Source of the DNA: Rheum nobile
Lineage: Eukaryota > Streptophyta > Magnoliopsida > Caryophyllales > Polygonaceae
DNA: 64,000 nucleotides
Reading direction: 5' to 3'
Assembly: GCA_027886185.1 (NCBI GenBank)
Contig: WOAB01000589.1
Coordinates: 8,065,001 to 8,129,000, forward strand
How positions within the stretch are numbered: position 1 is the stretch's first letter; each line of letters begins with the position of its first letter. Positions 32,680 to 45,100 of the stretch are shown piece after piece. A program made the position numbers and the translations under genes. The notes below the pieces were generated by a model, which searched no databases, was not told where the DNA came from, and saw only the letters and a program-made list of their open reading frames with translations.

Positions 32680-32909
32680 TATAGAGTTATTGTGCTATTA
32701 GTTTCTTATGGTTAAGGGTTGTCTTAACCATAGTTAGTTAACCCATTCTGTTAGCCTGGGTTTAGTTAGTTGAGTCAGTTAGCTTGGTCAAATGTACTTA
32801 AGCTGTTTTTCAGCTTCATTCATTCTAATTCGATCAATACAGATTCAAAGATTTGTTTCCTCTCTTCCTCTCTATCCGATCAGGACTTTTATCCTAATCA
32901 AAATCTTGA
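32680..32909 (+). repeat. 3' LTR of element F
   Basis: 230 bp, near-identical to 27987-28215, including the early tctgttagcctgggtttag segment. Target duplication TTATT follows. Confidence 0.85.
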
Positions 32910-33170
32910 TTATTCAATATAAAAATATTTCATTTTCTAATAAAGAAGTATTATTTATCAAATCTATGCTCATAGTATTTCATCCTTTGTATAGCACAAG
33001 ACCCTTAAATCACTAAAACAATTTCGTTCTCACATATATATATAATAAATAAATTTATTATCTTATATTAACAACTAGTATGATAATAACTTTGATAAAT
33101 TTGAATTGTTCAAACTATATAACTGCAAATCAGTGTGCCCCATCTTCCAAAGTCATCTGGTTCCGCCATT

Positions 33171-33716
33171 GAGTTAAGTAATTATAGTATACAGGAGTAT
33201 GTAAACACTAAGCAGCTAGCATTCATTAGGTCTTCTGCAGATGTTGATTCGTAAACCTAAATGGGAGTATCTAATTATTTGCTCCCTCGGATCCTGTGTG
33301 TAATTTAGATATTACATTTCTAACTCCAATGCAAAATAAGGGTTTAGATATATATTACCTTAATTTTTAGGAGGTCCAATGTGACATAGTTCATCCTGTC
33401 ATTGTCACATGTTCACATAAAAACTAGACCTATCAAAACATTAGTATTGAATTATATTTTTCGACTCAGTTTGATAAAAAGATAGTACTAGATTTTAGCT
33501 AGCAATTTCATTCTAATTCAATTGGAGAAAACATTAAGTTAGATTGTATCAAGAGCTCGAGATATAGAGATCAACTTTAGAATATAGACGAACCCCATCG
33601 CTTTGTACGTAATTATGGATAATCTAGTACTATGAATTGGTCTACGTGTTTTTTAGTTTGTCCACTACTTGTACATATCTTTATTAGAATTGCTTTCAGG
33701 TACATAGTTGTCATAG
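33171..33716. other. Intergenic, nothing recognised
   Basis: AT-rich DNA with no ORF, RNA or repeat that I can identify. Confidence 0.5.
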
Positions 33717-36412
33717 GGTGAATAGTGAGTAATTTTCTTGGCCGTTAGATATAGTAAATGAACGATTAAGATTAAAACATGAAATTACATTGAAAAAATG
33801 TGAAAGAACTGGACGCTTCATTTACGGTGGCATGGGTTGTAATTTATACCCAAGCTTGCTTACCCTTGCATTTGAAGAAAAATCTCATTCCCTATTATCC
33901 AAGGCTCTGAGCGTTCGTTTCTCTTTGAAACGCCATTGAAAACCTCGAGAGCTCCCTAGAAAAATTCGCTTCTCGCCCCATCACCGTTCAATTCCTTGAC
34001 CTCTCCATCCTTACACCTTCAATTATCTTTCGATTACTCGATTTGTTCCATGTTCTCGGATATGAAGCTTAAAACCCAACCTTTCAACATTTAGGGTTGT
34101 GTATATGCGCGAACATGGTAAACACCATTTTCTAGTCTTTACTTTGATTTTTTGATCAATTAATGTTGCGGTTTAGTTGAGAGAAGCATAAAATGTTGAG
34201 CTAATGTGGGACAATGGTAGTTGTTGAAGCTAATGTTGCGCTTTCTAGTGTGCACGAAGTGAGAATGGGTTGCTCCAAAATATGGCTAGAATATGTTGTC
34301 ATGTTGATTGTTCGACATGGAATTCTACTAATACTTTATTCTCTTATTTAAAATTAGTTTGTGAGGATGTCTTAGAAACTACTTAGAATTTTATGTTGTT
34401 TTCAATTAGTCACATGGCTATGTAGGAGAGGAAATTGCGTTGCCTATTTGCTTGTTAGGGTGATGCTGGATGATGAAACTCGCTCTTGACTACATGTGTA
34501 GTATACAGGGAAATTTAGCCCAATTTTAGTGTGTTTTTGAATAGATAAATCACAATATGCATAAATAAGTAACTAGAGTGCATATAGTAAGAATAAAAGT
34601 TCATATTTAAGTGATGAAAAGCTCATATTGTTAATTGTTAATGAAGTGATATTATCAATATGAAATAGTAAACAATGTGCATAAATAAGGCCCTAAAGTA
34701 TATGTGTTGTTTGTAAAAGTACATATTTAAGAATTGAGTGTCTTGCACATATTTACGGTTTGCATTTCTTAACTCAATAGACTTTCCTAGAAAGTGCATA
34801 TCTTCATATTAAATGTGCATATTAAGTATCTAAACTGCATGTCGTGATATTATATCTGCATACTTAAGTGTTTGTAGTGTGTGTTATTATTTTGTTACCA
34901 ATGTGCATAAGTGCCTATAGTGCATGTCTTGATATTAAATGTGCAAAAATAAATGTTTGAAGTGCATACTGTTATCATGCTATTAGAAATTCATAGTTAA
35001 TCCTCTAAAGTTTATACTTAATCCAATAAAATTGTTGATACTCGTGAATATTTTCAAGAGGAAGCTCATTGATTATCTAAAATTAGTGAAACTACATAAG
35101 AAAGCCAACATAAATATCAAGTGATCGAATGCAACCGTCTATACGTGACATTAAGCGATTGGATGAATTGTTGGCTAATTATCTGATATGTACTTCTATT
35201 AAATTTGAATATGCTTTGTGTTAAAGTGGTATAGGTCCAAATATTTGATTTTGTCATAGCCTATTAGCTCAAATGGTAGAGCAATGTGTGAGTACATATG
35301 GATATGGTTTCAAATCCCTCATAGGCTACAAATCATATTTCATATTAACTTCATCCCTTTCATGGTCCACAATGGTGTATAAACAAGCGCTTAGGGTGCA
35401 TGTATAGTTGACAAAAGTGTTTTCAGAATGGTGAATTCAGTTGAACGCAAAAATCATCCTCATTGATTGATTTTCTTGGCTCCTCCAAATCAATTGATTG
35501 TCTTCCATTCAAAACCATCACAAAGGCTGACAAGTTGCCAACGAGATCCTTGAAATCTTTTCCACTAGCATTATTGTAATTTCTCCCCCTAAGTGCATAG
35601 CTAAATGTCTAATAGTGCACGTCTTATTAGTATAAGTGCATCACAAATTGTTGTAGGCATCCAGATCTATGTGGTATTTCATTGGCTTCAAATCCATCTT
35701 CTTACCCTCCAATTTATCTGCCTAATTGCTCCTTAGTACATAAATTAGGGTTACTAAAGTTGTTATTGGAAGTGATAATTTCTTCAATCTCTTCAATTTC
35801 ACCAGTATACACATGCTCGCCTGCACTCTTTCCACCCCCTTACCTCTCTCTTCGTGTTCTTCGAATACAACTTCATCCTCAGACTCATCTTCCTCTTTCA
35901 ATTCGATCACAATACCATCAAAATTGTTGAATTTTCATTCTACCTGATTAGTTGCATACGAATTCCAAACCTAGAAGATGAGGCAACATCGTTGTCGGTA
36001 GAAATTGTCACGACTACACGTTTAATTTGTTGTGGTCATGGTTGAAGAGCGATGAGAGCTTGATGTGAACCCTAACATTGCACGATTTTAGATGTGGAAG
36101 CTTGGAGATATGTCCATCGCGATTTGATCAAAGTGAAAAAACAAAAAAATGAATTAGAGAGAGAGAATGGTGGAAGGAGAAGAACAAACTTCAACGAAAA
36201 TTGGTGAAGAGAACAGAGGATGGAAGCTAAAGAAGAAGGTTCATCTATGGCGACATCGTATTTTGATACGATCCGGAGAGGAAGGGAAATCAAGGAAAGA
36301 AGCTAAAATAGAAAAGTAAACTACCAAAAATACCCACTCTTTAAAAAATGAGATTAATCTCAGCCCTATGATTTTCTTAATCCAATGGCTAAAATCTCAC
36401 CTCACTTTACAC
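33717..36412. mobile_element. Possible non-autonomous Mutator-like element
   Basis: The left end (gtgaatagtgagtaatttt, then ggccgttagat) and the reverse complement of the right end (gtgtaaagtgaggtgag, then agccattggat) align as imperfect ~33-bp inverted repeats. The interior is noncoding. It includes a leader-like C/T-rich stretch near 33890-34110 and degenerate gtgcat repeats at 34550-35000 like the arms of the MITE at 27595. No exact target duplication was found, so boundaries are approximate. Confidence 0.35.
35257..35328 (+). other. tRNA-like sequence (pol III box pair)
   Basis: TAGCCTAT (35257-35264) pairs perfectly with ATAGGCTA (35321-35328), like an acceptor stem. Inside are an A-box-like tagctcaaatggtagagc with a 4-bp D-stem and a B-box-like ggtttcaaatccc. 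The T-stem is mismatched and the anticodon arm is weak, so a functional tRNA is doubtful. A degenerate tRNA or tRNA-derived SINE head is more likely. Confidence 0.3.
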
Positions 36413-36559
36413 AATAAAAGCCCTCCTCATATGATCCTTTCTCATATTTATTATATATACAAAATGTGTCATGTACAAACGGATTTGAAATGTGAACGTG
36501 CGAAAATAAAAAAATGGAAAAAATGGCACGATCGAATTTTATCCATATAACTCGCATAA

Positions 36560-37020
36560 TAAAATTTACTAGGCAAAAAACATTTTTTGTGCACCAAGTT
36601 ATACCAATTTATGCACCAAAGTCTATTGAAATGTGTATCATAATATACCGATTTGTGCACTAGAATTTTACGCTTGTATTTTACTTAAATACAATTATTT
36701 GTAATATGATGCACAATCATCTCTGTTAATTTTTAATTGTAAAATGGTGCAAAATTATTGTAACATGGTGTACATCCAAAGCAACGCATAATTATGTGTA
36801 ACCCTAGTGCACTGACTAGTCAATAGTTGGTCAACGATCGATTAATGCTGGTCAACGATGGTCAAATGTCGGAGCTCCAGTGTGTCAACGTAAGAAACCA
36901 ATGGTGCACCTATACAATGCATAATTGTGCACCTAATTTATACACCATATTGCACGGACTTGTGCATCTTCGTGCACACGTTCGCACGGAAATATGCGTG
37001 CCCACCAGATCAACGCACAT
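36560..37020. repeat. gtgcac-rich degenerate repeat block
   Basis: Repeated words such as ttgtgcacc, aatttatgcacc, gtgcactgactagtcaat and ttggtcaacg. A related block in the opposite orientation lies at 60430-61100, where cattgactggtcagtgcac is the reverse-complement counterpart. No coding region is present. Confidence 0.5.
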
Positions 37021-37270
37021 TATATATGTGATTTTATATATGAGTTTACAAATGGAGAATCAAAATGTGTTGCCATATGAGAGTTCTCGTAGATTTGACA
37101 AAACCACAAGTGCAAATTAAAGCAGTCAGATCTGACAACTAGAAGCTAAAGGGAATCTTTAGATGGGTTTTGTAGCACATGAACCATCAAATAATGTTCT
37201 GTTTTTTAAACCATTAACCCATGTTCCAATTCATATTATATCAATAACCTTCTGAATAATATATATATAT

Positions 37271-38412
37271 TTTTATTTTTTTTTGATAGAAAGACATAAA
37301 ATATTATATAAGAGAAACTGAGAACCAGTTACAAGCCAAATAAATTGGCAGATGAGAGAACAAGAATACCATTGCCAAAGCAGGCAAGGAAAGACCAAAC
37401 AAAACAACCAAAAACAGAAAACAAAGAACATGACATGGTGCAAAAGGAAGAAAGCTCCAGTAAACAGCCCTTGAATTTAACGGATCAGTGATTGTGGTAG
37501 CTTTTAAAGATTTACTCACTGTCACAATCATTGGACCATTAAACAGATCAAGAGAGCCGAAAACCAGTCTAACAAGCAAAGGAAGAACAAGCACCAAAAT
37601 CCAAAGCCAGCAACTATACAGAAACGAGAACAACAAAATTAAAAGCGACCAACAACGAAACGAAGACAAGAACAATAAAATTAAGAGGAGCTTGCTGTAG
37701 AAAAGAACCCAAAAGCGCCCAAATTGAAGCTCCAAACAGCATGCCGACAGGGATGGAATGGTGAACCCCAAACTGGATCTGCAAGAACATGCATGCAGAT
37801 GGAGAAAAGGCAGCCACCGGACCAAAAAAACGAAGTGCAAGTCGACTGGAACCCGGGGGAAACACCGATCGGCTGTTGGACGAAAACCCCCAATCTTGAA
37901 CTGTAAGACAAACAAGCAGTTGGAGAAGAGGCGCCGGTCAGATGAAATCCATGAAGCACACAACCGACAGAAACCCGGAAGATCGAAGACGACTGAGCGA
38001 CAGCAGCAGAGGAACCCGACGACCGAAGGAGGGCGGCGACCAAACGCAAGCAACAGAGTCGCCGACGAGCAGAGCATAACGGCAAGCAACAGATGAACCC
38101 GGAAAATTGCTCCAGCGGCGACAACAAACCCACACAACTGAACGGAAACCTGTACAACGACGCCGGCGACCAGAGCAAATCCAACGGACCTCGGCGGCCA
38201 GAGAAGACAGAGAACCAGAGCAAAGGGAAGAAGAGGGAGGAAACCCACAGAAGACCTGTACAAACAGAGAAGGGAGCAGAAAACGAAAGACCTGTAGAAG
38301 GAGGTGGAGTCAGGTGGCGGCAGAGATGAAGATCGGGACAGCGGTGGCGAAACCCTCATAAAGAGGGAAAACCCTCACAAAGAGGGAGAGAGCTTTCCTC
38401 CCAGAGGAGAGG
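37271..38412 (-). mobile_element. LINE-derived or SINE-like retroposon without RT
   Basis: On the minus strand the unit begins with a GC-rich C/T-biased leader (gaggaaagctctctccctc, then gagggttttccctc) at 38412. It ends with ttatgtctttctatc followed by poly(A) (37271-37284 on the plus strand as T). AT-rich flanks 37255-37277 and 38422-38442 are similar (aataatatat...tttatt) and could be a target duplication. The minus strand is open from 38359 to 37304 (351 codons, Leu/Ser/Cys-rich). I see no RT, endonuclease or known domain, so I would not call it a protein gene. Confidence 0.55.
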
Positions 38413-38954
38413 TAAGCGTTGAAATAATATATTATATTTTATTAATCTAGCCTCATTTCTGAATACTGTTAATTTTCCTTTGACCTGTTAGTACTTATGC
38501 TAACAGAAATGCCAGTTTAATATATAGGTTGAAAGATACTCAACTCTAACCTAATTTATTTTAAGCTAGGTTAGTTTGGGAAACAGATAAGTTTTAATTT
38601 CGAATTTCAACTAGTACTTATCATTTTAGGTTCAGATTGTTTAATTTTATGCTAGAGTTTCCTCAAACAACGTCAAGTCAGGTATATGGAATAATGCTTT
38701 TCACACGTTTTTTAACAAAAAAAACCATGTTAGAAAGTGCTAGTTTTATCAGTTGTTCCATTTATGCGTATTACGGAGTAACAAATAAATTCTACTCATT
38801 ACCCATTCAAGTTCCAAGAGAGAAATAACCTGGAAAAAAGTAGTCCAAAGGGAGAAATCACCATTCTCAGCCATATTTAATGCATCAAGAAAATATTTTA
38901 ATCTGGCAGTATTAAGTGAGAGGAAACTTAAGGTACGCTTTAATTACATTAAAA

Positions 38955-38992
<38 letters not shown>

Positions 38993-39198
38993 TATGTATT
39001 AACAAGTTTGTCTTAACTAGAATCTGCATATAATCCCAAACATATGCATCAGCGAAAAGGGAAAATGTGAACATGTCTAAGCAAACACAGTTGAGCATCG
39101 TCAAAATCACGTGTATTAGACTGTCAATTAATCCTACCACCATCTTCATCAGTCATCACCTAATTTCATAAGAAGATGAAGATTTTGGAGGTTAAGTT
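38413..39198. other. 3' flank of the kinase gene
   Basis: AT-rich. It includes the unmapped 3' UTR of the kinase (minus strand, below 39199) and the 37-base G run at 38955-38991. No AATAAA signal was found close to the stop codon. Confidence 0.5.
38955..38991. repeat. Poly(G) run, 37 bases
   Basis: Uninterrupted 37 G on the plus strand, 208 bases beyond the kinase stop codon. It would be poly(C) in a long kinase 3' UTR. The exact length may be an assembly estimate. Confidence 0.85.
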
Positions 39199-42100
39199 CT
39201 ATTGTTTCCTCCCCAGATCACTCAGCTGCCTTTCTAGCTGCACAAGAACAAACTTACAATTAGTTGCAGGCAGCAACAATTGAATCTCCACATTGGAAAC
39301 TTATAACCAAGGACGCCTGAGCATCCAGAATGGTATTGCCAGCATCAATTGTTTAAACACACAAAGAAGAACAAGATAACTAGAGATCAGAAACGTTCAC
39401 CTGCACATTTTTCAGTTTTTGCCTCTGTAGCTCTTCAACTAGACTTCCAATTCTGCCAACAAAAACAAGCTTGATCATAACTCGACATCAACCAATCAAT
39501 GCACGCTTCTGAATACCCAAGTTGTTTGCGGGTTTGGCGTTACCTTTGTTGCATATGAATAACTTGAGTCTTGAGGCTCCCATCTAGAGCATAACCCGGG
39601 GAGCCCTGCATTTTGTACAAGAGATTAACCACTGTAATTTGCAACACCAAATCCAGTACACAAATGTTTGTACTTAATAACTGTACTTAATCCTTTTCAT
39701 AAAATGGTCATTTGCATTATTTCATTGCTGTGCCCTTTGAAAAAACACTCGGACCCTGTTTCTTCCGTATGATATCATGGATTTCTTTTTCATTCTATGT
39801 ATTTTGTTCCTCTTTCTTGCATATTTTTTCAGATTTAATTTCCTTTATTTTTGTCAAGTTTTCATGAAAGGGATTATTATTTGAGTTAGTTTGTGAAGCA
39901 CTGTTTTTGAACTAAGTCATGATCCCAAATAGGCCATACTTCTAGTGTCCAGTGGAAAGTAAGTTTAACCAATGCCCTGTCCTGAATCAAACTTCCATCA
40001 AGAGAGAAAATAAAAGTGCTTTTAATAAATCCTAGCAAACACTTTCAAATAAGAACACAAACTTCAAACGAAATTCGGAATCGTAGAAGATCCCGAAGAC
40101 GCGGAAGAAAAGGTAAAAAGAACGAAATAATGTACTTGTCTTGTACCCAAACATACCGCGCCAAGTTCAATAATGAGCCAAGATTAACTCTTCTCAAGTT
40201 TGGTTTCACCTCATATAAATACTTGACATGATACAAGCTGTAATTGAGCTTGGATTTTTCATTGTTTGGTGGCTTGAAATGAGATTTCAAAACAATCAAG
40301 CAATTCAAAAGCAGAGCAAGTAGATTACCTGAAAGACATCACCTGTTGCAGCCTCAGCTGACTCGACTGGGTTGCCTGCATTAAGCGAACAAGTATTTTA
40401 AATCATAAAGCCGTTAGTTAAGAATGCCTGAAAACATTTAAAAGTAGAATATTGATCTTACCAGAAGACTGCTCTACACACTTGATCAACTTGATTATTT
40501 CGTCCTGTCAAAAATTATGAGGTGAAATAGTTAGACAAAGTTGCATAAAACTGGGTCCAGTAAAACATTGTGAAGATTGCATACCCTCTGTATTTCATTG
40601 TGCTGCAATATAAGCTGCAGCGACGGAGTTATTGATGGAGTGGAGAAGCCGGATGTAGAATCCTATACGGTACAAGTTATAGAGATGTTCAACAGATTTT
40701 CCTTGGCACTTCCTAAGAGTAAGAGTAAGAGAATACCTTTGGGCTGAAATCAGTAGAAGTAACTTTGAAACGACCCCTGTGTTCCACAACATTTTCCAAT
40801 AGCAGAGGCCCAATCGGGATCTTTTTCGACTCAAGTGGCAAACAAGTATCTCTTGACAGGCTATCAAACTTGTTTCTCCCCGTTTGTAGCTCAGAATCTG
40901 ACTCCTCACAACTTGTACCAATATCGAAACCACCTCTGGTATCCAAATTCACAGTTCAGTTCACTTAGAATAGCAGCAATAGAGAGCAAGCAAAATCAAC
41001 AGTTGGAGACATAAAAGAAAGGATGAATGCATACTTGAGTAGCTGAAACGGTTGAATAGGAAACGAAACAAGCGAACTTTTTAAGCTGTCTACATCATCA
41101 TATCCATCCTGGGTGAAAGAAAATGTTGCAGTTAACACCATTAATAAGGTTCAAATTAAGATACTAAGTAGTAAGGAAATACTACCTCATAACTAAGTCC
41201 AGAATTTGATTCATTAGTCATATCAGGTGACCGTCTGTCTACATTTTCTTGGCTTGAACTGCTATCATTGTCCTGAACCTATATTCATCGTGTTATAGAC
41301 ATAGCCAAAAATAAAGTAATTGAAAACTTACCTCCAACACAATCCAATGCAAAGTGGAAACATTAATACCACAAAGATTGTTCATTGAGGAAGTATGTTC
41401 AGAGTTTATAGAAAGCAAGCATGCGATCGAAAGTAGAGATCAACTTTCAGAAAATGTACTCACCAGGGAAGCCTGATTCTTCAAATCATCCAAGTTGAAA
41501 TTCCAGGCACTTACGCCTTTGATGCACTTTTGCTAGGTTGGACAAAAAAACTAGAAGGTTTGAGTACAAAGAACACAAATGGATTCAATATTATATGGGC
41601 AAACCCACTATGATAAGGTACTAATGTAGTCACTTCTGTAAAGTTTCACATTTTGCCATCAAGTACTTAACTTGTGAACCATTCATGATGTTGGGTTATG
41701 GAGCCTGAAGCGTAAAATGAGTACGCGTAAAGGCTCGCACGGTCACCGGCACGGTTTGCAGAGAAGGCAACTGAGAGTTGCCGCCGGGTCGCGGTGGAAC
41801 TGGACGCCCCGCGATGGACGCCGGTTTTTTGGCAACTGAGAGGAGCTGCCGCCCCGCGGTGGAATTGGACGCCCCGCGGTGGACGCAACTGAGAGTTGCC
41901 GCCGCCCCGCGATGGAACATGGGCCGATTTCGGGTGTTGCGTTTATGGGCTTTTCTAGGTCTTGTCCGTGTTGCTATTTAACCCTAGTTGTTCAATTGTA
42001 ATCTTAAAAGTTGTCGTCGTCATTGTTATCACATTATTGAGAGAGAAATACCCTGGCTTGGTAGTGCCCCCAGACATAGTCAATTCTTGACGAACTGGGT

Positions 42101-45100
42101 TAACAATTCTTGTGTTCTTTGCTTTGTTTTCTATTCGTTACCGCGTTCGAATCCTAACAACTGGTATCAGAGCCGGTGCTGGTGGTGACGATGGGAAGCG
42201 GAAAATCACCGGTGGAGAAGTTCGATGGAACGGATTTCGGCTTCTGGAAGATGCAGATCGAGGATTACCTGTACGGTAAAGATCTGTATTTGCCGCTGGG
42301 TAAGAAACCGGAGGACATGAAGGACGAAGAGTGGAAGTTGCTGGACAGGAAAGCGATGAGCGTGGTCCGCCTATCGTTGTCCAGGAATGTGGCGCATCAC
42401 ACGGTCAAGGCAGAGACGACGAAGGGTATGTTGTAAATTCTTTTCGCGATGTATGAGAAACCCTCTGCGGTGAACAAGGTTCACCTGATGCGGCGGTTGT
42501 TCAATCTGCGGATGACGGAGAGTACAACGGTCACCAATCACTTGAACGAGTTCAACATGACGATCGCACAACTGAGTTCAGTTGAGATTGATTTCGACGA
42601 TGAGGTACAAGCCCTAATTTTGTTATCCTCTTTACCAGAAAGTTGGAGCAGGACAGTTACTGCTGTTAGTGCTTCGGCGGGGAAGGCAAAGATCAAGTTT
42701 GATGAAGTCAGGGATCTGATTATCAGCGAAGAAATTCGCAGGAAGGCGTCAGGTACTGCTTCTGGATCAGCTTTGAATACGGGTAGCAGGGGGAGGTCAG
42801 ACTCTAAGAAGTCGAATCGTGGCAGATCGAAGTCTAGAGGGAAGGATAAGCCCAAAGACAAGAGCAGAATCAAGTGTTGGAATTGTGATGAAAACGGTCA
42901 TTACAAGAGTGAATGTAAGGTGCCGTTGAAAGATAAATCAGCGAATTCAGCCAGTGAAGATATTGCAGACGTGTTGACTCTGAGCGATTCAACGACAGGA
43001 ACCACTGCAGATGCATCGATTCTGAGTGCGAGCAGTCCATTGGAGTCTTGGGTGTTAGACTCTGGAGCTTCGTTTCATTCATGCAGCAGTGCTGATATAT
43101 TGGATCGCTACACCTCTGGAGATTTCGGAAAAGTCTATCTTGCTGATGATGAGGCTTTGAAAATCGCGGGGAAGGGTGATGTGCGAATCAAGGCGTCGAA
43201 CGGATCTGTGCTGCAGTTGCATGGAGTAAGGCATATTCCTGGTCTGAAGAGAAACCTGCTTTCTATTGGACAGTTGGATGACGAGGGTTATGAAGTAACC
43301 TTCGGCTGTAACAGCTGAAAGATAACCAAAGGAGCTATGGTGGTAGCTCGAGGAAAGAAGGAGGGGACGCTGTACATGACGAGCAACGTCCGTGATAGCA
43401 TTGCCATTGCAGGTGTAAACTGTGATGCAGACTTGTGGCACTGTCGTCTGGGCCACATGAGTCAGAAAGGGATAAAGGTGCTATGCTCGAAGGGTTTGCT
43501 GCCAGGTCTCAAGTCCGTTGAGATCGGATTGTGTGAAGACTGTGTGTTCGGGAAGTAGAAAAGGGTGAGCTTTGCGAAGGGTGGCAGAACCTTGAAGAAG
43601 CAGAAGTTGGAGTTGATCCACAGTGACTTGTGGGGACCAGCACCTGTGACATCTCTGGGTGGAGCGTCATACTACATGACCTTTATTGACGATGCTACAA
43701 GAAAGGTATGTGTCTATTTTCTGAAGCAAAAGTCTGATGTATTTGACTCCTTCAGAAAGTGGTAGGCTCTAGTAGAGACTGAGACATGTCTTAAAGTGAA
43801 GTGTTTGAGATCTGATAATGGTGGGGAGTATGAGCTTCGTGAGTTCAAAGAGTTTTGTGCTGAGAATGGAATTCACATGGAGAAAACCTTGAAAGGAACC
43901 CCTCAAGAGAACGGTGTCGCTGAACGTATGAACAGGACCCTGAATGAACGTGCTAGGAGCATGAGGCTGAAGTGTGGGCTTCCAAAGATGTTCTGGGCGG
44001 ATGCAGTCAACACTGTTGTATTCTTGATCAACCGAGGGCCATCAACTCCCTTGGAGAATGGGATACCAGAGGAAGCTTGGAGTGGCAAAGAGGTAAATTT
44101 GTCCTTTCTTCGGATATTTGGGTGCGTTTCATATGTTCATATTGCTCCTGTTGAGAGAAGCAAGCTGGATGCAAAGTCTGTCAAGTGCACGTTTATTGGA
44201 TATGGTGGTGATGATTTCGGATACCGATTTTGGGATGAACAGAACAGAAAGGTTATTCGCAGTCGAGACGTCGTGTTCAATGAGCAGGTGATGTACAAGG
44301 ACAGTCTGGGTGCATCAGAAACAGTTAGTTCTGGACCTGAGGTTGTGGAGTTAGATATCTCAAACTCGGGTGGGAGCAAGGTGGTTCGAAATGACCAGGA
44401 GGCTGTTATTGAGGAGGAGCCGAGTACCCCAGTAATTCCGCTACGGAGGTCCACCAGAGAGCGTGGATCGCCTGATAGATTTTTGCCTTCAAACTACTAT
44501 CTGTTGTTGACTGATGGTGGTGAGCCAGAGTGTTATGCAGAGGCATCTCGTAGAGAACATGTGAGCAAGTGGAAGCTCGCAATGGATGATGAGATGGATT
44601 CGTTGTTGACCAACGGAACCTAGGAGCTAGTTGAGCTTCCAGTAGGCAAGAAGGCATTGCATAACAAGTGGGCTTATAGAATCAAGGAGGAGGAGAATGA
44701 AAGCAAGCGTTACAAGGCAAGACTAGTTGTGAAGGGATTTCAGCAGAAATACGGTATTGACTATACTGACATTTTTACTCCTATGGTGAAACTAACTACT
44801 ATACGTTTAGTGTTGAGTATGGTGGCTGCAGAAAACCTAGAGTTACAACAGATGGATGTAAAAACGGCCTTCCTTCATGGGGACTTAGATGAAGACATCT
44901 ACATGAAGCAACCTGAGGGCTATGTGGCAAAGGGTAACGTTGAGCTTGTGTGCAAGTTGAACAAGAGCTTGTATGGTCTGAAACAAGCTCTGAGGCAGTG
45001 GTACAAGAAGTTTGATGGATTCATGCACGAAATTGAGTTCGTGAGGAGTGAAGCTGACCATTGTTGCTACTTCAAGAAGTTTGACAACGGCTACATCATA

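Larger units (their letters stand above)
27987..32909 (+). mobile_element. Element F: Ty1/copia retrotransposon
   Basis: LTRs 27987-28215 (229 bp) and 32680-32909 (230 bp) differ at only a few positions. Flanks carry the exact duplication TTATT (27982-27986 and 32910-32914). The primer site TGGTATCAGAGC at 28216-28227 fits initiator Met-tRNA, and the purine tract TTGAGGGGCGGA is at 32668-32679. Gag, protease, integrase, RT and RNase H are present in order. Two frameshifts and at least two stops break the polyprotein. The LTR ends appear to be TATAGAG and CT(A/T)GA rather than TG...CA. Confidence 0.87.
27263..33170. mobile_element. Possible TIR element bracketing the MITE and copia F
   Basis: Left end AGTGGCGGAGC (27263-27273) and right end GGTTCCGCCATT (33159-33170) are imperfect inverted repeats of a TGGCGGA-type terminus common in plant non-autonomous DNA elements. 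tgcccc words occur near both ends. No matching target duplication was found. If real, the element was small and was expanded by the MITE at 27595 and copia F at 27987. Confidence 0.3.

Noticed and set aside
35257..35328. Functional tRNA gene
   Set aside because: T-stem mismatched and anticodon arm irregular; kept only as a tRNA-like sequence.
37304..38359. 351-codon minus-strand open frame as a host gene
   Set aside because: Low-complexity Leu/Ser/Cys composition, no domain, and it lies within a unit with retroposon ends.
42176..42190. Gag start of copia G at 42176
   Set aside because: That codon is GTG; the first ATG in frame is 42191 and matches the family N-terminus MGSGK.
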